A stretch of DNA of 64,000 bases from Fen-671 sp963794745 (GTDB lineage: Bacteria > Actinomycetota > Acidimicrobiia > Acidimicrobiales > Palsa-688). Where the stretch lies: contig CAWCEZ010000005.1 in assembly GCA_963794745.1 (NCBI GenBank), positions 62,001-126,000 of the forward strand, written 5' to 3'. Position 1 is the stretch's first letter, and the number at the start of each line of letters is the position of its first letter. Shown here one piece after another: positions 1 to 10,387 of the stretch. The notes under the pieces are model-generated. The model did no database searches and was not told where the DNA came from. It saw nothing but the letters and a program-made list of their open reading frames with translations. Made by a program: the position numbers and the translations under genes.

Positions 1-1
1 C

Positions 2-1975
2 ATCGTCGTGCTCAATCGCCAAGTGGTGGAGGACGACGTCGATAGTACCTCGGGCTTTGTGATCTTTACCCCGGCGTTGGTCCGCGCGGTCACCGCCGTG
101 TCGCCGGGAGGCCAGGTCACGCTGGCCCCGGGCGCGCCTACCCTCTACGGGTTGCAGCTCGAGCACGGCAACCGTGACGTGGCACGGGTGGAAAGCGAAG
201 TTGTCAACGCCAGCCGACCGGGCTCCGCGTTCGTTTTCAACGCCACCTCACGGGTCGTGGCCCAGGTGGAGCTGGCACTGAAACCGGAGTCTGTCGCGTT
301 CGGTGCCTTCGGGGTTATCGCCGCGCTCGTGGCCCTTCTGGTAGGCGTGCAGGCCATCTCCCGACAACTTCGTTGGGACGACGAGGAGCGTCGCGTCCTG
401 CGCGAGCTGGGGGCAGGACCGGCGGTCGCTGGTACTGACGGCCTGATTGGGGTTCTGGGCGCCATCGTCGTGGGTGCGCTGCTGGCCGGCGCAGTGGCGG
501 TGGCGCTGTCACCACTGGCCCCGCTCGGGCCGGTGCGCCCGGTTTACCCCGACAGAGGGATCGCATTTGACTGGACGGTGCTAGGCACCGGTGTGGCCGT
601 GCTTGTCGGCGTGCTCGGGGCCGCCGCCGTCGAGCTCGCCTTCCTGAGGGCACCCCACCGCACAGCCCGGCGGCCCGGCCTCGGCCTCGGGGCGGCCCGC
701 CCGTCCGGCCTTGCCCGGCGGGCGCAGGCGGCAGGGCTGCCCGTGGCGGGCGTGGTCGGCCTTCGTTTCGCCCTCGAGCCGGGCCAGGGCCGCACCTCGG
801 TCCCCGTGCGGTCCGCCCTGGTGGGCAGCGTGCTTGCGGTGGCGGTGGTGGTCTCCGCCCTCACCTTTGCCGCCAGCCTCAGCACCCTCGTATCGCACCC
901 GCCGCTGTACGGGTGGAACTGGGACTACATGTTCGACACAACCAACGACGTGCCTCCCCAGTCGCTCAGGGCACTGGACCACGACCCCGACGTCGCCGCC
1001 TGGTCCGGAGCCGACCTCGTGCCGTTCCAGATCGACGGTCAGTTCGTGCCGACGCTGGTGGCCAGCCCCCGAGCCCGGGTGGCCCCGCCGGTGCTGTCAG
1101 GGCACGGCCTGGACGCCAACAACGAGATCTTGGTGGGCTCGGCCACCCTGGCCGAGCTGCACAAGCACGTCGGCGACACGGTTTACCTGAGCGAAGGGAC
1201 GCCCAAGAGCGCGCCTTTTTATGTCCGGGCGACCCCACTCGTGGTCGTCGGGACGGCCACCTTCCCCGCCATCGGCTATTCGAGCATCATCGCCAGCCAG
1301 CCCTCCATGGGCATCGGGGCCCTCGTCCCCAGTGGTGTCGAGCCGCCGGCGTGGCAGCGCGCGGAGACGGGCTCGGACCCCATCCTCAATGGCCCCCAGT
1401 ACGTGTTCGTGCGGCTGGCTAAAGGTGTGAGCGCCAAGAGCGGCCTGGCCAACTTGAACGTCATCTCCGCGGCCGCGAACCAGGCCATCAACAACGACCA
1501 GCAGGCGGCGGGTGACGACGGGGTCAGCGTCCTGGGAGTCCTTCGCCCGGCCCAGATCGTCAACTACCGCACCATCGGGGCCACCCCGCTCGTGCTCGCC
1601 ATAGGGCTCGCTGCGGGGGCGGTCCTAGCCCTCGGTCTCACCCTCACGGCCTCCGTGCGCCGCCGTCGCCGCGACCTGGCCCTGCTCAAAGCGCTCGGGT
1701 TCACCCAACGCCAACTTTCTGCCGCCATCGCCTGGCAAGCGACCGTCGCAGCCCTCATCGGCGTTGTGGTGGGAACGCCGCTCGGCATCATCATCGGACG
1801 GCAGCTGTGGATATTGTTCGCCCACAACCTCGATGCCGTGCCGGACCCCACCGCTCCCGCGCTGTCTGTGTCCCTGGTGGTCATAGGTGCCCTAGTTTTC
1901 GCCAACGTGGTAGCGGCCCTGCCCGGGCGTGCCGCAGGGCACACACCGACGGGCCTGGTGCTACGAGCCGAGTAA
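2..1975 (+). CDS. FtsX/MacB-type ABC transporter permease, 5' partial
   Basis: This is an inner-membrane permease of the FtsX/MacB type, which normally works with a separate ABC ATPase in lipoprotein or peptide export or in cell-wall control. The frame is open to the window edge, so the N-terminus is missing; the first in-window GTG (position 8) is probably internal. Hydrophobic segments lie near residues 95-120, 140-170, 190-215 and 265-290. A large extracytoplasmic domain follows, then three more segments near the C-terminus. The basic loop SVRRRRRDLALLKALGF before the last helices is typical of FtsX-domain permeases. The ATPase partner is not visible here. The family call is firm; the substrate is unknown. 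Confidence 0.85.
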   Translation: MVVLNRQVVEDDVDSTSGFVIFTPALVRAVTAVSPGGQVTLAPGAPTLYGLQLEHGNRDVARVESEVVNASRPGSAFVFNATSRVVAQVELALKPESVAFGAFGVIAALVALLVGVQAISRQLRWDDEERRVLRELGAGPAVAGTDGLIGVLGAIVVGALLAGAVAVALSPLAPLGPVRPVYPDRGIAFDWTVLGTGVAVLVGVLGAAAVELAFLRAPHRTARRPGLGLGAARPSGLARRAQAAGLPVAGVVGLRFALEPGQGRTSVPVRSALVGSVLAVAVVVSALTFAASLSTLVSHPPLYGWNWDYMFDTTNDVPPQSLRALDHDPDVAAWSGADLVPFQIDGQFVPTLVASPRARVAPPVLSGHGLDANNEILVGSATLAELHKHVGDTVYLSEGTPKSAPFYVRATPLVVVGTATFPAIGYSSIIASQPSMGIGALVPSGVEPPAWQRAETGSDPILNGPQYVFVRLAKGVSAKSGLANLNVISAAANQAINNDQQAAGDDGVSVLGVLRPAQIVNYRTIGATPLVLAIGLAAGAVLALGLTLTASVRRRRRDLALLKALGFTQRQLSAAIAWQATVAALIGVVVGTPLGIIIGRQLWILFAHNLDAVPDPTAPALSVSLVVIGALVFANVVAALPGRAAGHTPTGLVLRAE

Positions 1976-2014
1976 CAATCTCTTCCTCGGCAGCTACTGG
2001 CTCTGCCTCGCCAG

Positions 2015-3517
2015 CTACTGGCCGGGCGCCATAAAGGAGAAAAAGGGTTCTTGCGCCAGGTTCTTGAACGCCCTGAGGCCGCCCTTGTCGAAGCAATATG
2101 GCCCCTGCGCGCCCGAGGAGTCCCAGTAGACGAACGCTTTTATGTTGGGGTACTGAGTAACAGCGGGCGAGGCCGGGTCGAGCGCTGAACCGATGCTTTT
2201 TATATATTGCGCCTGTTCGTCGCCGGGCGTACCGACACGCGCCGCAGCGGGGCAGCTCTGAGCGCCAACCTTGGCACCACGCGTACGCGCCGCCGTCACC
2301 GAGATCATCATCGGGCGGGCCTGGTTGCCCCATTCGGCATACCAGGGCTCGAAGAACTCGCGGAACCCGGCTGGGCCATAGGACTCGTGGTCGTAAGCGT
2401 CGATGCCTATCCAATCGACCTCGCTCGCTCCCGGGAAGAACGAAACGGACGCCCCCAGGCCGCTAGCGCCCGCCGTGCCCGCTCCACTGGTGAGGCCGGG
2501 CACCCAGACGAATGCCACATTGGCCACGTTTTCCTTGGAGAAAAGCTCGACGATGTGGTCCCACGCTGCAACGAAGTACTTCCCGTTACTGGACAGCAGG
2601 TGCAGGTTCATTTCCCCAAAGAAACGAAGCAACATTGGCTTGGCGAAGGTCTTCAGGGCCGCCGCCATGGCCTTGACTGTCCGGTCGTCAGCGCCGGACG
2701 CGACACCTTTGAGCCACGCCACGCATTTGGAGCCTTTGCTCGGCGCTGCCCCACATGCGCTCGCTGGAGCCCAGTCGAGGAGCGGGACGGCGTTCAGCGG
2801 GGCCTTGGCGAGCTGCGCGATAGCGGCCACAGTCTTGGCTGGGGAGTAGGCGAAGGCGACTTGCGAGTGGAGGATCCCGAGGCCTTGTGTGCGGCCGATG
2901 GAGGCGTCCAGCACCTTGGCCTGAGCCGGCTCGGCCATGCCCGGCCCTGCCGGGTCCACAAATGCGCCGAGGTAGTCCTTCCCTGCCGGGGGCACTGGCG
3001 CGCCGTCGGCCGGCCCGGCCGCCACCTGGAGCGAGAGGTCGTGGACCTCGCTCAGCGTTGCGCTCACGTTGAAGCTGAACTGGAGCGGCACGGTTGTCAC
3101 GACCGGGGCCAGGTTCGACCCGAGGGTTACCTTGAACTGGGCCCGCCCGCTGCGACAGCTGACAGCCTTTTGCGGCGAGACTGCCACGAACACCGGCGAC
3201 GGGTTAGACGAGTTGTAGGAAAGGCTGCACGTCGAAGTGCGCGAGGCGCCCGATATCTTCACGGTGACCGGCACCACGGCACCCGTCGCCGCCAGCACCC
3301 CTGTGGCATAAGTCACAGAGACACCGCCCGCCGGCTCTAGACGCTCGGGCCGTAGGCGGCCTCCTACGCCATGGCGCAGTGGGCTGGCGCCGCTGTGGCC
3401 CAAGGGGCCGGCGGGGGCGGCAGGAGCGGTGACGGCCGGGAGCGAAACCAGCGCTGCCAGTCCTGCCAGGGCTGGCACCACAGCGGGCACAGCGCGCCAG
3501 ACCCTAGCCCGCTTCAT
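2015..3517 (-). CDS. Secreted GH26-like (beta-mannanase-type) protein, altered active site
   Basis: The protein resembles GH26 endo-beta-mannanase TIM barrels. A basic N-terminus and hydrophobic stretch give a signal peptide. I prefer the ATG at 3517 (MKRARVWRA) to one ten codons upstream, because it places the signal correctly. After a beta-sandwich-like linker domain, the barrel starts near LGAFVDP and carries RFFGEMN, where the Glu is the expected acid/base. WIGIDAYD follows. At the second catalytic position the sequence reads PMMISVTAAR, where a Glu is normal, so the nucleophile appears to be Val. It could be a non-catalytic binding protein or hold a base error. It converges with the upstream permease gene and lies in tandem with the next secreted gene. 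Confidence 0.7.
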   Translation of the reverse strand: MKRARVWRAVPAVVPALAGLAALVSLPAVTAPAAPAGPLGHSGASPLRHGVGGRLRPERLEPAGGVSVTYATGVLAATGAVVPVTVKISGASRTSTCSLSYNSSNPSPVFVAVSPQKAVSCRSGRAQFKVTLGSNLAPVVTTVPLQFSFNVSATLSEVHDLSLQVAAGPADGAPVPPAGKDYLGAFVDPAGPGMAEPAQAKVLDASIGRTQGLGILHSQVAFAYSPAKTVAAIAQLAKAPLNAVPLLDWAPASACGAAPSKGSKCVAWLKGVASGADDRTVKAMAAALKTFAKPMLLRFFGEMNLHLLSSNGKYFVAAWDHIVELFSKENVANVAFVWVPGLTSGAGTAGASGLGASVSFFPGASEVDWIGIDAYDHESYGPAGFREFFEPWYAEWGNQARPMMISVTAARTRGAKVGAQSCPAAARVGTPGDEQAQYIKSIGSALDPASPAVTQYPNIKAFVYWDSSGAQGPYCFDKGGLRAFKNLAQEPFFSFMAPGQ

Positions 3518-3553
3518 CCCCGCCACCGTACAGGCCGGCCTGCGCAACGTCAG

Positions 3554-4699
3554 TCACCTGCTACTGCGCGGCGTCAGGCGATAGAGGCTCTCGGGTGTGC
3601 TGGCGAACAGGACGAAGATGCTGTGGCCCGCGGCACCCACGGAGCGATCGGCCTCTTGTCCTACGCAGGGGTCGCCGGGCGGCGAGAGCTTGGCTATGAC
3701 GCTGGTCTGCAGCGTCAGTTCGTTCACTTGCTGGGCGAGCACAGGGGCTTTACAGGAGCTCGCCGGGCCAACGGCGAAAAGGTTGCCCAACAGGGGCACA
3801 AGCGAGGTGCCGACTTGCTCGTCTGGTGAAACCCGTTGCAGTTCGCCTTTGGTGTTGAAGCGTGCCACATGGCTCGGCAACCTGGGACCGGCTGACGCCG
3901 ACGAGGGGTAGACGAGGTAGAGCAGGAACAGCGAAGTGCCGACAGAAGCGAGGTTGTACACCGACGCGTAACTGCCCGGCAGTCGTACAACCCGGCTGGT
4001 CCCACTTTTCACGTCAATGCGCAGGAAATCCGCTCCCGAGCCTGCCCCGCCCGCCAACCAGACCTGGCCCCGGGCGCCGGTGATGATCGGTTCGGCACCC
4101 CCGATCTGGGGTACCGAACGGAAGGCCCTCTCCACGGCACCGGTCCTACTGGAGAGCTCCAGGACTTCGGCTCCTTGAGGGAGCCAGGCATAGAACCAGA
4201 GAAAGCCGTCCACGTAGGCCAGTTGGGTATGGCCGATGTCGCTCCCGAGGAACATGGTCGCCGAGACAGTGCTGTACACCGTTGAGACGTGGCTGGAAGT
4301 CGAGAAGCGCTCGATGTGTACCGCATATGTCTCAGACTTGACGTCGGAGACGGTCGTCTCCAGGTAGATAGCCCCGGGCCCGGCCGTGACGTTGAACCCG
4401 CACGTCGCTAACGGGTAGCTGGTGACGAGCAGTGTCGATGTCCTCATACGGCCTATCCGGCAACCGGTGCCGTTGCTGTTCCCGGCGGTGACGAGCCAAA
4501 CCTCGCCATTGGTCGTGACGAGCTCGTTCGGCTGGAACGCCCCTTTGAAGTACTTCGTGGTGACGGCTGCAGCGGGCGGGGCCGATGTCTTAGGACCGGT
4601 CGGCGCCTTGGGGCGCGCTGAAGCCGCAGCGGGCAGCACAAGCGCTACCAGACAAGAAACCAGCGCCAGAGACGTGGCCCGCCGCGCCCAGCTCACCAC
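3554..4699 (-). CDS. Secreted hypothetical protein, possible beta-propeller
   Basis: 381 residues with a clear Sec signal peptide (basic start, hydrophobic core, AAASA cleavage-like site near residue 27). The rest is rich in short beta-strand-like segments of the type 'GxVWLVTAG' and 'GFLWFYAW', spaced about 40 residues apart, which suggests a propeller fold. No catalytic motif is recognised. Four cysteines, including CRIGR, ATCGF and SSCK, may form disulfides outside the cell. It sits 36 bases upstream of the GH26-like gene on the same strand, so the two may be co-transcribed. The function is unknown. Confidence 0.6.
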   Translation of the reverse strand: MVSWARRATSLALVSCLVALVLPAAASARPKAPTGPKTSAPPAAAVTTKYFKGAFQPNELVTTNGEVWLVTAGNSNGTGCRIGRMRTSTLLVTSYPLATCGFNVTAGPGAIYLETTVSDVKSETYAVHIERFSTSSHVSTVYSTVSATMFLGSDIGHTQLAYVDGFLWFYAWLPQGAEVLELSSRTGAVERAFRSVPQIGGAEPIITGARGQVWLAGGAGSGADFLRIDVKSGTSRVVRLPGSYASVYNLASVGTSLFLLYLVYPSSASAGPRLPSHVARFNTKGELQRVSPDEQVGTSLVPLLGNLFAVGPASSCKAPVLAQQVNELTLQTSVIAKLSPPGDPCVGQEADRSVGAAGHSIFVLFASTPESLYRLTPRSSR

Positions 4700-4765
4700 T
4701 GGCTAACGTAACATCCCAGCCCACGGTTCCCGGAGACCCCTCTGCCGCCGTCACCCATTGACCCT

Positions 4766-5332
4766 ATGGAACTAGCCACCAAAGCACTCAACGCCGAGAC
4801 CTGGCCCGACTTCGCTCGTCTGGTGGAGGAGCACAACGGGGTCTGGGGTGGGTGCTGGTGCCTGGGCTTCCATGAGGACGGGGCCCCGAATATCAACACT
4901 CCGGAGCGGCGCCGGGTGCTCAAGGAAGCGAGAGTGCGCGAAGGCCGGGCGCATGCTGCACTCGTCTACGACGGCGCGCTCTGCGTTGGGTGGTGCCAGT
5001 TCGGGCCGACTGACGAGCTTCCTCGGATCAAGTTCCGCAAGGCGTACAACGAGAACGTGAACGAGTTACCGCAGTGGCGCATCACTTGCTTCTTCGTAAG
5101 CCGCACGCACCGGCATCGAGGGGTGGCGGAGGTCGCCCTCGCCGGGGCGCTCGACCAGATTGCCCACCTTGGCGGCGGCCTCGTGGAGAGTTACCCGGAA
5201 GACACCACGGGGCGGAAGGTTTCCGGCTCCTTTCTCAACAACCTGACGGTAACAATCTTCGAACGCCACGGGTTCCAGCGTGAGCGCCAGATCGCCAAGC
5301 ACCACTGGGTGGTGACCCGGCGCGTCAGCTAA
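4766..5332 (+). CDS. GNAT family N-acetyltransferase
   Basis: A cytoplasmic acetyl-CoA-dependent acyltransferase. The acetyl-CoA-binding region is visible as ITCFFVSRTHRHRGVAEVAL (residues about 106-125), the R/Q-x-x-G-x-A type loop followed by a helix. FERHGFQRER near the C-terminus is the usual terminal strand and helix of a GNAT fold. The N-terminal WGGCWCLGFH matches a sub-group of actinobacterial GNATs. The substrate cannot be told. The gene is divergent from the secreted gene upstream. Confidence 0.8.
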   Translation: MELATKALNAETWPDFARLVEEHNGVWGGCWCLGFHEDGAPNINTPERRRVLKEARVREGRAHAALVYDGALCVGWCQFGPTDELPRIKFRKAYNENVNELPQWRITCFFVSRTHRHRGVAEVALAGALDQIAHLGGGLVESYPEDTTGRKVSGSFLNNLTVTIFERHGFQRERQIAKHHWVVTRRVS

Positions 5333-5348
5333 GGCGGCGTCAGCATGC

Positions 5349-5582
5349 TTGACTGTTGAGGTGCCCTCGGAACGGTGGTTGTCAGGGGGAAAAGGTCGCC
5401 CGGAAGGATTTCTCCTCGCCGCCGCAATTGGCTTCTCCTTCGGCGTCCTCCTACTTGTTGGCCTGCGGGACACTCTTGCGGGTGTGCTACTTATCATCGT
5501 TGGTTGCGTGGCTGCAGCGCGCTACTTCATAGGGAAGGCACACGGGCGAGACGACGGGAACGGGCCGCCCGGTCAAAGCTAA
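5349..5582 (+). CDS. Small two-helix membrane protein
   Basis: A 77-codon frame starting 16 bases after the GNAT gene on the same strand. The start would be TTG at 5349 or GTG at 5361. Two hydrophobic helices (about residues 20-38 and 42-60) are joined by a short LRDT turn and followed by a charged tail with KAHGRDDGN. Nothing points to a function. Composition and two clean helices support a real gene, but there is no recognised family and the start is weak. Confidence 0.4.
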   Translation: MTVEVPSERWLSGGKGRPEGFLLAAAIGFSFGVLLLVGLRDTLAGVLLIIVGCVAAARYFIGKAHGRDDGNGPPGQS

Positions 5583-5622
5583 CGACGGCAGGTCATCAAC
5601 AGCTCTCTAGTACTGGGGTTAA

Positions 5623-6219
5623 TCAAGTGCCCCCGGGCGATGCGGGCCGGCCGTAGGTGACCGCGTCGACAACCTCTTTCGGCAACTTCTCCACAAGTTG
5701 CAGGTCCGGGTGAGCTCCGAGGGCATCGTTGATCGTCGAAAACGCCAAGCGCAACGCGACGAAAGCGGTAATCGCGAATATCTGCTCGTCGCTGAGCCCG
5801 CTGTCGCGCAACGCGTCGACGTCGACCGGAGCCGTCGCGTTGGGATCCTTCACAACCTTGCGTGCCCAGGCGGCCATAGCCTTCTCCTGCTCGCTCAGGT
5901 CGCCGTCATCTCCGTTCAGGACGCCCGCAGCGAGGGCCGGTCCCGTTACGCCGCCGAGCTTTCCACCCCATGCCAGCGAGCAGTAGGAGTCACCAAGCGC
6001 CGATGCGGCAGCCGTAACAAGGATGCCTCGCTGACGGAAGGTGAGCCCGCTCGGTTTGAAGGATTGCGACATCAACTCGAAGAGGCGTTTGACAGTCTCC
6101 GGTTGGTAGGCCCACAAGCGCGAGACGTTCCAAACATAGCCGCCCTCGGCCAAATCTTCGTCGTAGAGTGCCTGTACCTCAGGGGTTATGGGCGGCTCTC
6201 CTAGGAAACTAGCGGTCAT
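5623..6219 (-). CDS. Carboxymuconolactone decarboxylase / AhpD-like protein
   Basis: An all-helical protein of about 198 residues resembling the carboxymuconolactone decarboxylase/AhpD family. The conserved stretch LTFRQRGILVTAAASALGD followed by SYCSLAWGGKL corresponds to the family helix that carries the redox cysteine. Only one Cys is seen and the usual downstream Cys/His pair is absent, so peroxidase activity is doubtful. The start ATG at 6219 is chosen because AGAAGGAA lies about ten bases upstream; a longer frame starts at 6333 without such support. It is divergent from the LuxR-type regulator, which could control it. Confidence 0.75.
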   Translation of the reverse strand: MTASFLGEPPITPEVQALYDEDLAEGGYVWNVSRLWAYQPETVKRLFELMSQSFKPSGLTFRQRGILVTAAASALGDSYCSLAWGGKLGGVTGPALAAGVLNGDDGDLSEQEKAMAAWARKVVKDPNATAPVDVDALRDSGLSDEQIFAITAFVALRLAFSTINDALGAHPDLQLVEKLPKEVVDAVTYGRPASPGGT

Positions 6220-6335
6220 TTCGGTCCCGTTCCTTCTGCGACCCATTCCTTGGCCGGGTTCGGAGGCTGTTCCTTGTGCACGCAGCGAGCCTAGGAGCCT
6301 GCACCAAGAAGACGACCTTTGGTGCAGGGCCATAT

Positions 6336-9209
6336 ATGCGCCTCGGCATTAGGACGGCGTCGCACCAGGGAGTACCCGGGCCTGGATCCCGGGTCGTTAC
6401 CCAGTTAGCATGCGTTTACTATGGCGGCTCAGGGCCGTCAGCCGGGCGGAGCTCGCCGGCCTTCCGGGGCAGGACCGCCGAGCGCGACCAGTTGGCACGG
6501 CTGGTGGACCAGGTCCGTTCCGGCGAGAGCGCAGCGCTCGTGGTGCGCGGTGAGGCGGGGATAGGCAAGACCGCTCTACTGGGCCAATGCGCTGAGGCTG
6601 CCTCGGGCTTCCAGGTAGCGCGCATAGCCGGGATGCAGTCCGAGATGGAACTGCCGTTCGCGGGCTTGCACCAGCTCTGCGCTCCGATGCTCGCTCAGGT
6701 CGAGGCTCTACCGGGCCCTCAGCAAAACGCCCTCCGAGTGGCGTTCGGGCTGACGGCGGGCGACCCTCCTGACCGCTTCCTGGTGTCCCTGGCGACGCTC
6801 GGTTTGTTGGCCGAGGTGGCCCACAAGCGCCCGCTGCTGTGCGTCGTCGACGACGCCCAGTGGCTCGATGCCGCCTCCGGCCAGGTCTTCGGGTTCGTCG
6901 CCCGCCGGCTCCTGGCCGAGTCGGTGCTGATGTTGTTCGCTGTCCGCGAGCCTTCCGAGGACCAATACCTCGCAGGCTTGGCGGAGCTGAGGTTGTCCGG
7001 CCTGGCCGACAACGACGCCCGGGCTCTTCTCGTCGCGGCCACGCTGGGCCGGATCGATGCCCGTGTCCGGGACCGCATGGTGGCCGAATCCCGAGGGAAC
7101 CCGCTGGCGTTATCGGAGCTGCCCAAAGGCATGAGCGCGGCCGAGCTGGCCGGCGGGTTCGCAGGTATCCGCCCGGGGGGCCTTCCCAGCCAGCTCGAGA
7201 AGCACTACTTACGACTTTTCGAGACGCTCCCCGAGGACTCCCAGCGCCTGGTGCTGGTCGCCGCGGCTGACCCGACTGGCGATGTAGCCCTTTTGTTGCG
7301 TGCGGCGCGGCTGCTCGGGATCGCGCAAGACGCGGGCGTCGCCGCCGAGGTCGAGCAACTCGTCGAGATCGGGGCGCAAGTACGGTTCCGCCATCCCTTG
7401 GTCCGGTCCGCGATCTATTCGGGGGTGTTTTCCGAGGACCGCCGGGCCGTGCACCTGGCATTAGCCGGGGCTGTCGACGCGCAGACAGAATCCCGACCGT
7501 CGGGCCTGGCACCGAGCGTTAGCGGCGCCGGGGCCCGACGAAGAGGTCGCGTCGGAGCTGGAGCGGTCCGCTGGTCGTGCCCAGGCGCGCGGCGGGCTGG
7601 CCGCTGCCGCTGCTTTCCTTAGCCGCTCCGTGGCGCTGACCGGTGATCTGCGGCGACGCACAGAGCTGGGTCTCGCCGCGACCCAAGCCCAGATCCATGC
7701 CGGCGCGTTCGACGAAGCGCTAAGGCTCCTGGCCGAGGCGGAGACCAATGCCGAGACCGAGCTGCAGCGTGCTCAGGTGGAGCTGCTCCGCGCCCAGATC
7801 GCGTTCGCCACTGGTTTTGGCGGCGAGGCACCCGGTTTGCTGCTCAGTGCCGCTGCTCGTCTCGAGAAGGTGGATATGGACATGGCGCGGGAGACTTACC
7901 TGAACGCGTGGGGGGCCGCGCTCTTCGCGGGCCCCTTCGCGGGCACGAGCAACCTGCGAGCCGTCTCGCTAGCGGCCCAGGCCGCTCCTCGTCCGTCTGG
8001 CCCCATAAGTACGGTCAACCTGATGCTGGACGCCTTCGCGGCAATGGTGATCGACGGCCGAGAGGCCGCGGCGCCCCTCCTGAGACAAGTGGCGAGCGCG
8101 TTCGCCGGCACCGAGGTCCCGACCCAGGAAGCATTACGGATCGGGCAACTCGCCCCTGTCGCCTCTTATTCGTTGTGGGACGACGCAAGCCTGGAGGCGA
8201 TAGTGGCACGGCAGCTTCAGCGGGCCCGTGACGCCGGCGCGCTCGCCCGGCTGCCGATCGACCTGAACGTCATGGGCGTCACGCAGACCTTCTTCGGCGA
8301 CTTCCCGGGCGCGACCCTGGCGATCGCGGAGGCCAATGTGGTCGCGGAGGCAACCGGAGCCGGCCTCGCGCCGGTGGGAGCGATGCTTCTCGCGGCTTTT
8401 CAAGGACGGGAAGCTGACGCGAAGGCGCTGATCGATGCCACTGCCAAGAGCGCCTCCGAAATCGGCCAGGGAGCTTCAGTCAAAAATACCCATTGGGTAG
8501 CCGCGCTCCTCTTCAACGGTCTCGGCCGGTACCAAGAGGCCGTATCGGCCGCTCAGCGGGCGGCCGACGACACACCCGAGTCGTACGTCACCGCCTGGGC
8601 GCTGCCCGAGCTCGTCGAGGCGGCCGCCCGCACCGGTGATTTGCAGCTCGCCGCCGACAGTGTCGAACGCTTCGTTGCAGCCACGCAGGCGAGCGGCACT
8701 GACTGGGCGCGCGGCATCGAGGCCCGTTCGCGCGCCCTGGTCCAGGAGGGCGGCCCGGCCGAGGACCTGTACCGCGAGGCGGTCGACCGCTTGAGCCGCA
8801 CTCGCCTCCGTCCCGAGCTCGCCCGGGCGCACCTGCTCTACGGTGAGTGGCTGCGTCGCCAGAACCGCCGTAGCGATGCACGAGGCCAGCTCCGCCTCGC
8901 CTACGACTTGTTCAGCGAAATCGGGATGATGGCCTTCGCGCAACGTGCCCTGGGCGAGCTCCAGGCGACGGGCGAGACCGTGCGCAAGCGACAAGAGGAA
9001 CGCGCAATGACCTCACGCCCCAAGAGGAGCAGATAGCCCGTCTGGCACTGGAGGGACGCACCAACCCAGAGATCGGTGCGCGGTTGTATATCAGCGCCCG
9101 CACCGTCGAATGGCACTTGCGCAAGGTGTTCATGAAGCTCGACATCACCTCACGTCGAGAGCTGGGCAACGCGTTGCTCCGCCCGAACACGGCCCGCAAA
9201 ACGGGCTGA
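6336..9209 (+). CDS. LuxR-family (LAL) ATPase regulator, two frameshifts as read
   Basis: A large ATP-binding LuxR regulator: an N-terminal AAA/NACHT-like ATPase with Walker A GEAGIGKTALL and Walker B LLCVVDDAQWLD, a TPR-like helical middle, and a C-terminal LuxR helix-turn-helix (EGRTNPEIGARLYISARTVE). The frame jumps twice. Near 7492 an extra C in CCC is needed to read on to DRRAWHRALA, and near 9000 a second shift is needed to reach NDLTPQEEQIARL and the stop at 9207-9209. As read the gene is split into three pieces, but all domains are present and collinear, so sequence error is likelier than decay. The start is uncertain (ATG 6336 or GTG 6276). Its target is unknown. Confidence 0.8.
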
Positions 9210-9278
9210 TCCGAGAACAGTGCCACCCAGGTGAGCTCTGCCAGGTCATTGGTGGTGGGCTGCACTTAGCATTCGGTC

Positions 9279-10310
9279 ATGAAGATCCTTGTAATCGGCG
9301 GGACCCAGTTCGTCGGGCGCCACATCGTAACTACCCTGCTAGCCGACGGGGACGACGTGACGTTGTTCCACCGCGGCTCGACCAACCCGGGCCTGTTCCC
9401 CGACGCCGAACATCGCCTCGGTGACCGCAACAGCGACCTCAGCGCTCTCGCCACCGGGAGCTGGGACGCAACGATCGACGTCTGTGCCTACTTTCCCCGC
9501 CAGGTCCGCAGCCTTGCTGAGGCCCTGAAGGGACGGGGCGGGCGTTACGTGCATATCTCTTCGGTTTCTGCCTACGCCGAACCGCTCCAACCTGGTTTTG
9601 ACGAAGATGCTCCTCTCGCAGTCCTGCGCGACCCGACCACCGAAGTGGTCAACAACGAAACGTACGGGGGCCTAAAGGCTCTGTGCGAGCGGGCCTCGCA
9701 TCGAATGGTTCGGGGGAACTGGAGCGGGAGCGGAGCCAACCAATCGACAGGAGCAGCCCAAGATCTGATGGGAGCGCCGGCGTCATCGGGGAGCCTCCGG
9801 CGTCCCGGTCAGCATCGTTCGCCCGACGTATGTAGTCGGGCCCCATGACCACTCGAGACGGTTCACATGGTGGGTCGAGCGGGTAGCCCGAGGCGGAGCT
9901 GTGCTGGCACCGGGGCCAAAGGAGAACGCCTTACAGGTAATTGACGCCCGCGACCTGGCTCATTTCGTCGTGCTGTTGGCGCACGGCCAGGCAGCCGGCA
10001 CGTTCCACACCGTGTCGCCGGCGCCTCCGTTTAGCTTCGAGGACTTCCTTACGACCGGTGCTCGCCGGAGGTGGGGCCGCCCGGGACAGAGCTCGTCTGG
10101 GTACCGGCAGAGGTCCTGGCCAAAGCGGACGTGACCGGCGCCGAGCTGCCACTGTGGGCGGGGCTGGACCAGGGTGGCGACCAAGCGGCCAGCCCGGCTC
10201 GAGCAATTGCGGCTGGGCTGCGAGCCCGACCCCTTTCCCAGACGGTGCGAGAGCTCTACGAGCACGACCTGGCGGCACCGCCAGCTAAGCCGGGGGTCAG
10301 TCGGGCTTAG
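9279..10310 (+). pseudogene. NAD-dependent epimerase/dehydratase (extended SDR), disrupted
   Basis: The N-terminal Rossmann motif is clear (MKILVIGGTQFVGRH), with HISSVSAYAE and the YGGLKALCE region matching the SDR YxxxK site. After about position 9700 the frame is lost through a low-complexity stretch. It resumes in another frame at about 9800 with VPVSIVRPTYVVGPHDH and VIDARDLAHFVVLL, then shifts again near 10060 to end with a C-terminal helix at 10308-10310. The 9700-9790 segment does not read well in any frame, so this may be a true lesion rather than a single base error. It is immediately downstream of the LuxR-type regulator. Confidence 0.7.
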
Positions 10311-10321
10311 CCCCGAGCGCG

Positions 10322-10380
10322 AGCGCGAGCTGCTCGCGCTTTCGCGCTGAACCGCCGGACGGTGAGGCGGGCCGCCTCAC
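10322..10380. terminator. Two hairpins between convergent SDR genes
   Basis: The first inverted repeat is AGCGCGAG (10322-10329) with CTCGCGCT (10333-10340), an 8-bp stem with a 3-base loop followed by TTTCG. The second is GTGAGGCGG (10362-10370) with CCGCCTCAC (10372-10380), a 9-bp stem. Both lie in the gap between converging genes, so they are likely a bidirectional terminator region. There is no long T tract. Confidence 0.55.
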
Positions 10381-10387
10381 AAAGGGG

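Noticed and set aside
2207..3340. A 377-codon plus-strand frame
   Set aside because: It lies fully antisense to the GH26-like gene, is Arg/His-rich and has no domain; the minus-strand protein has clear motifs.
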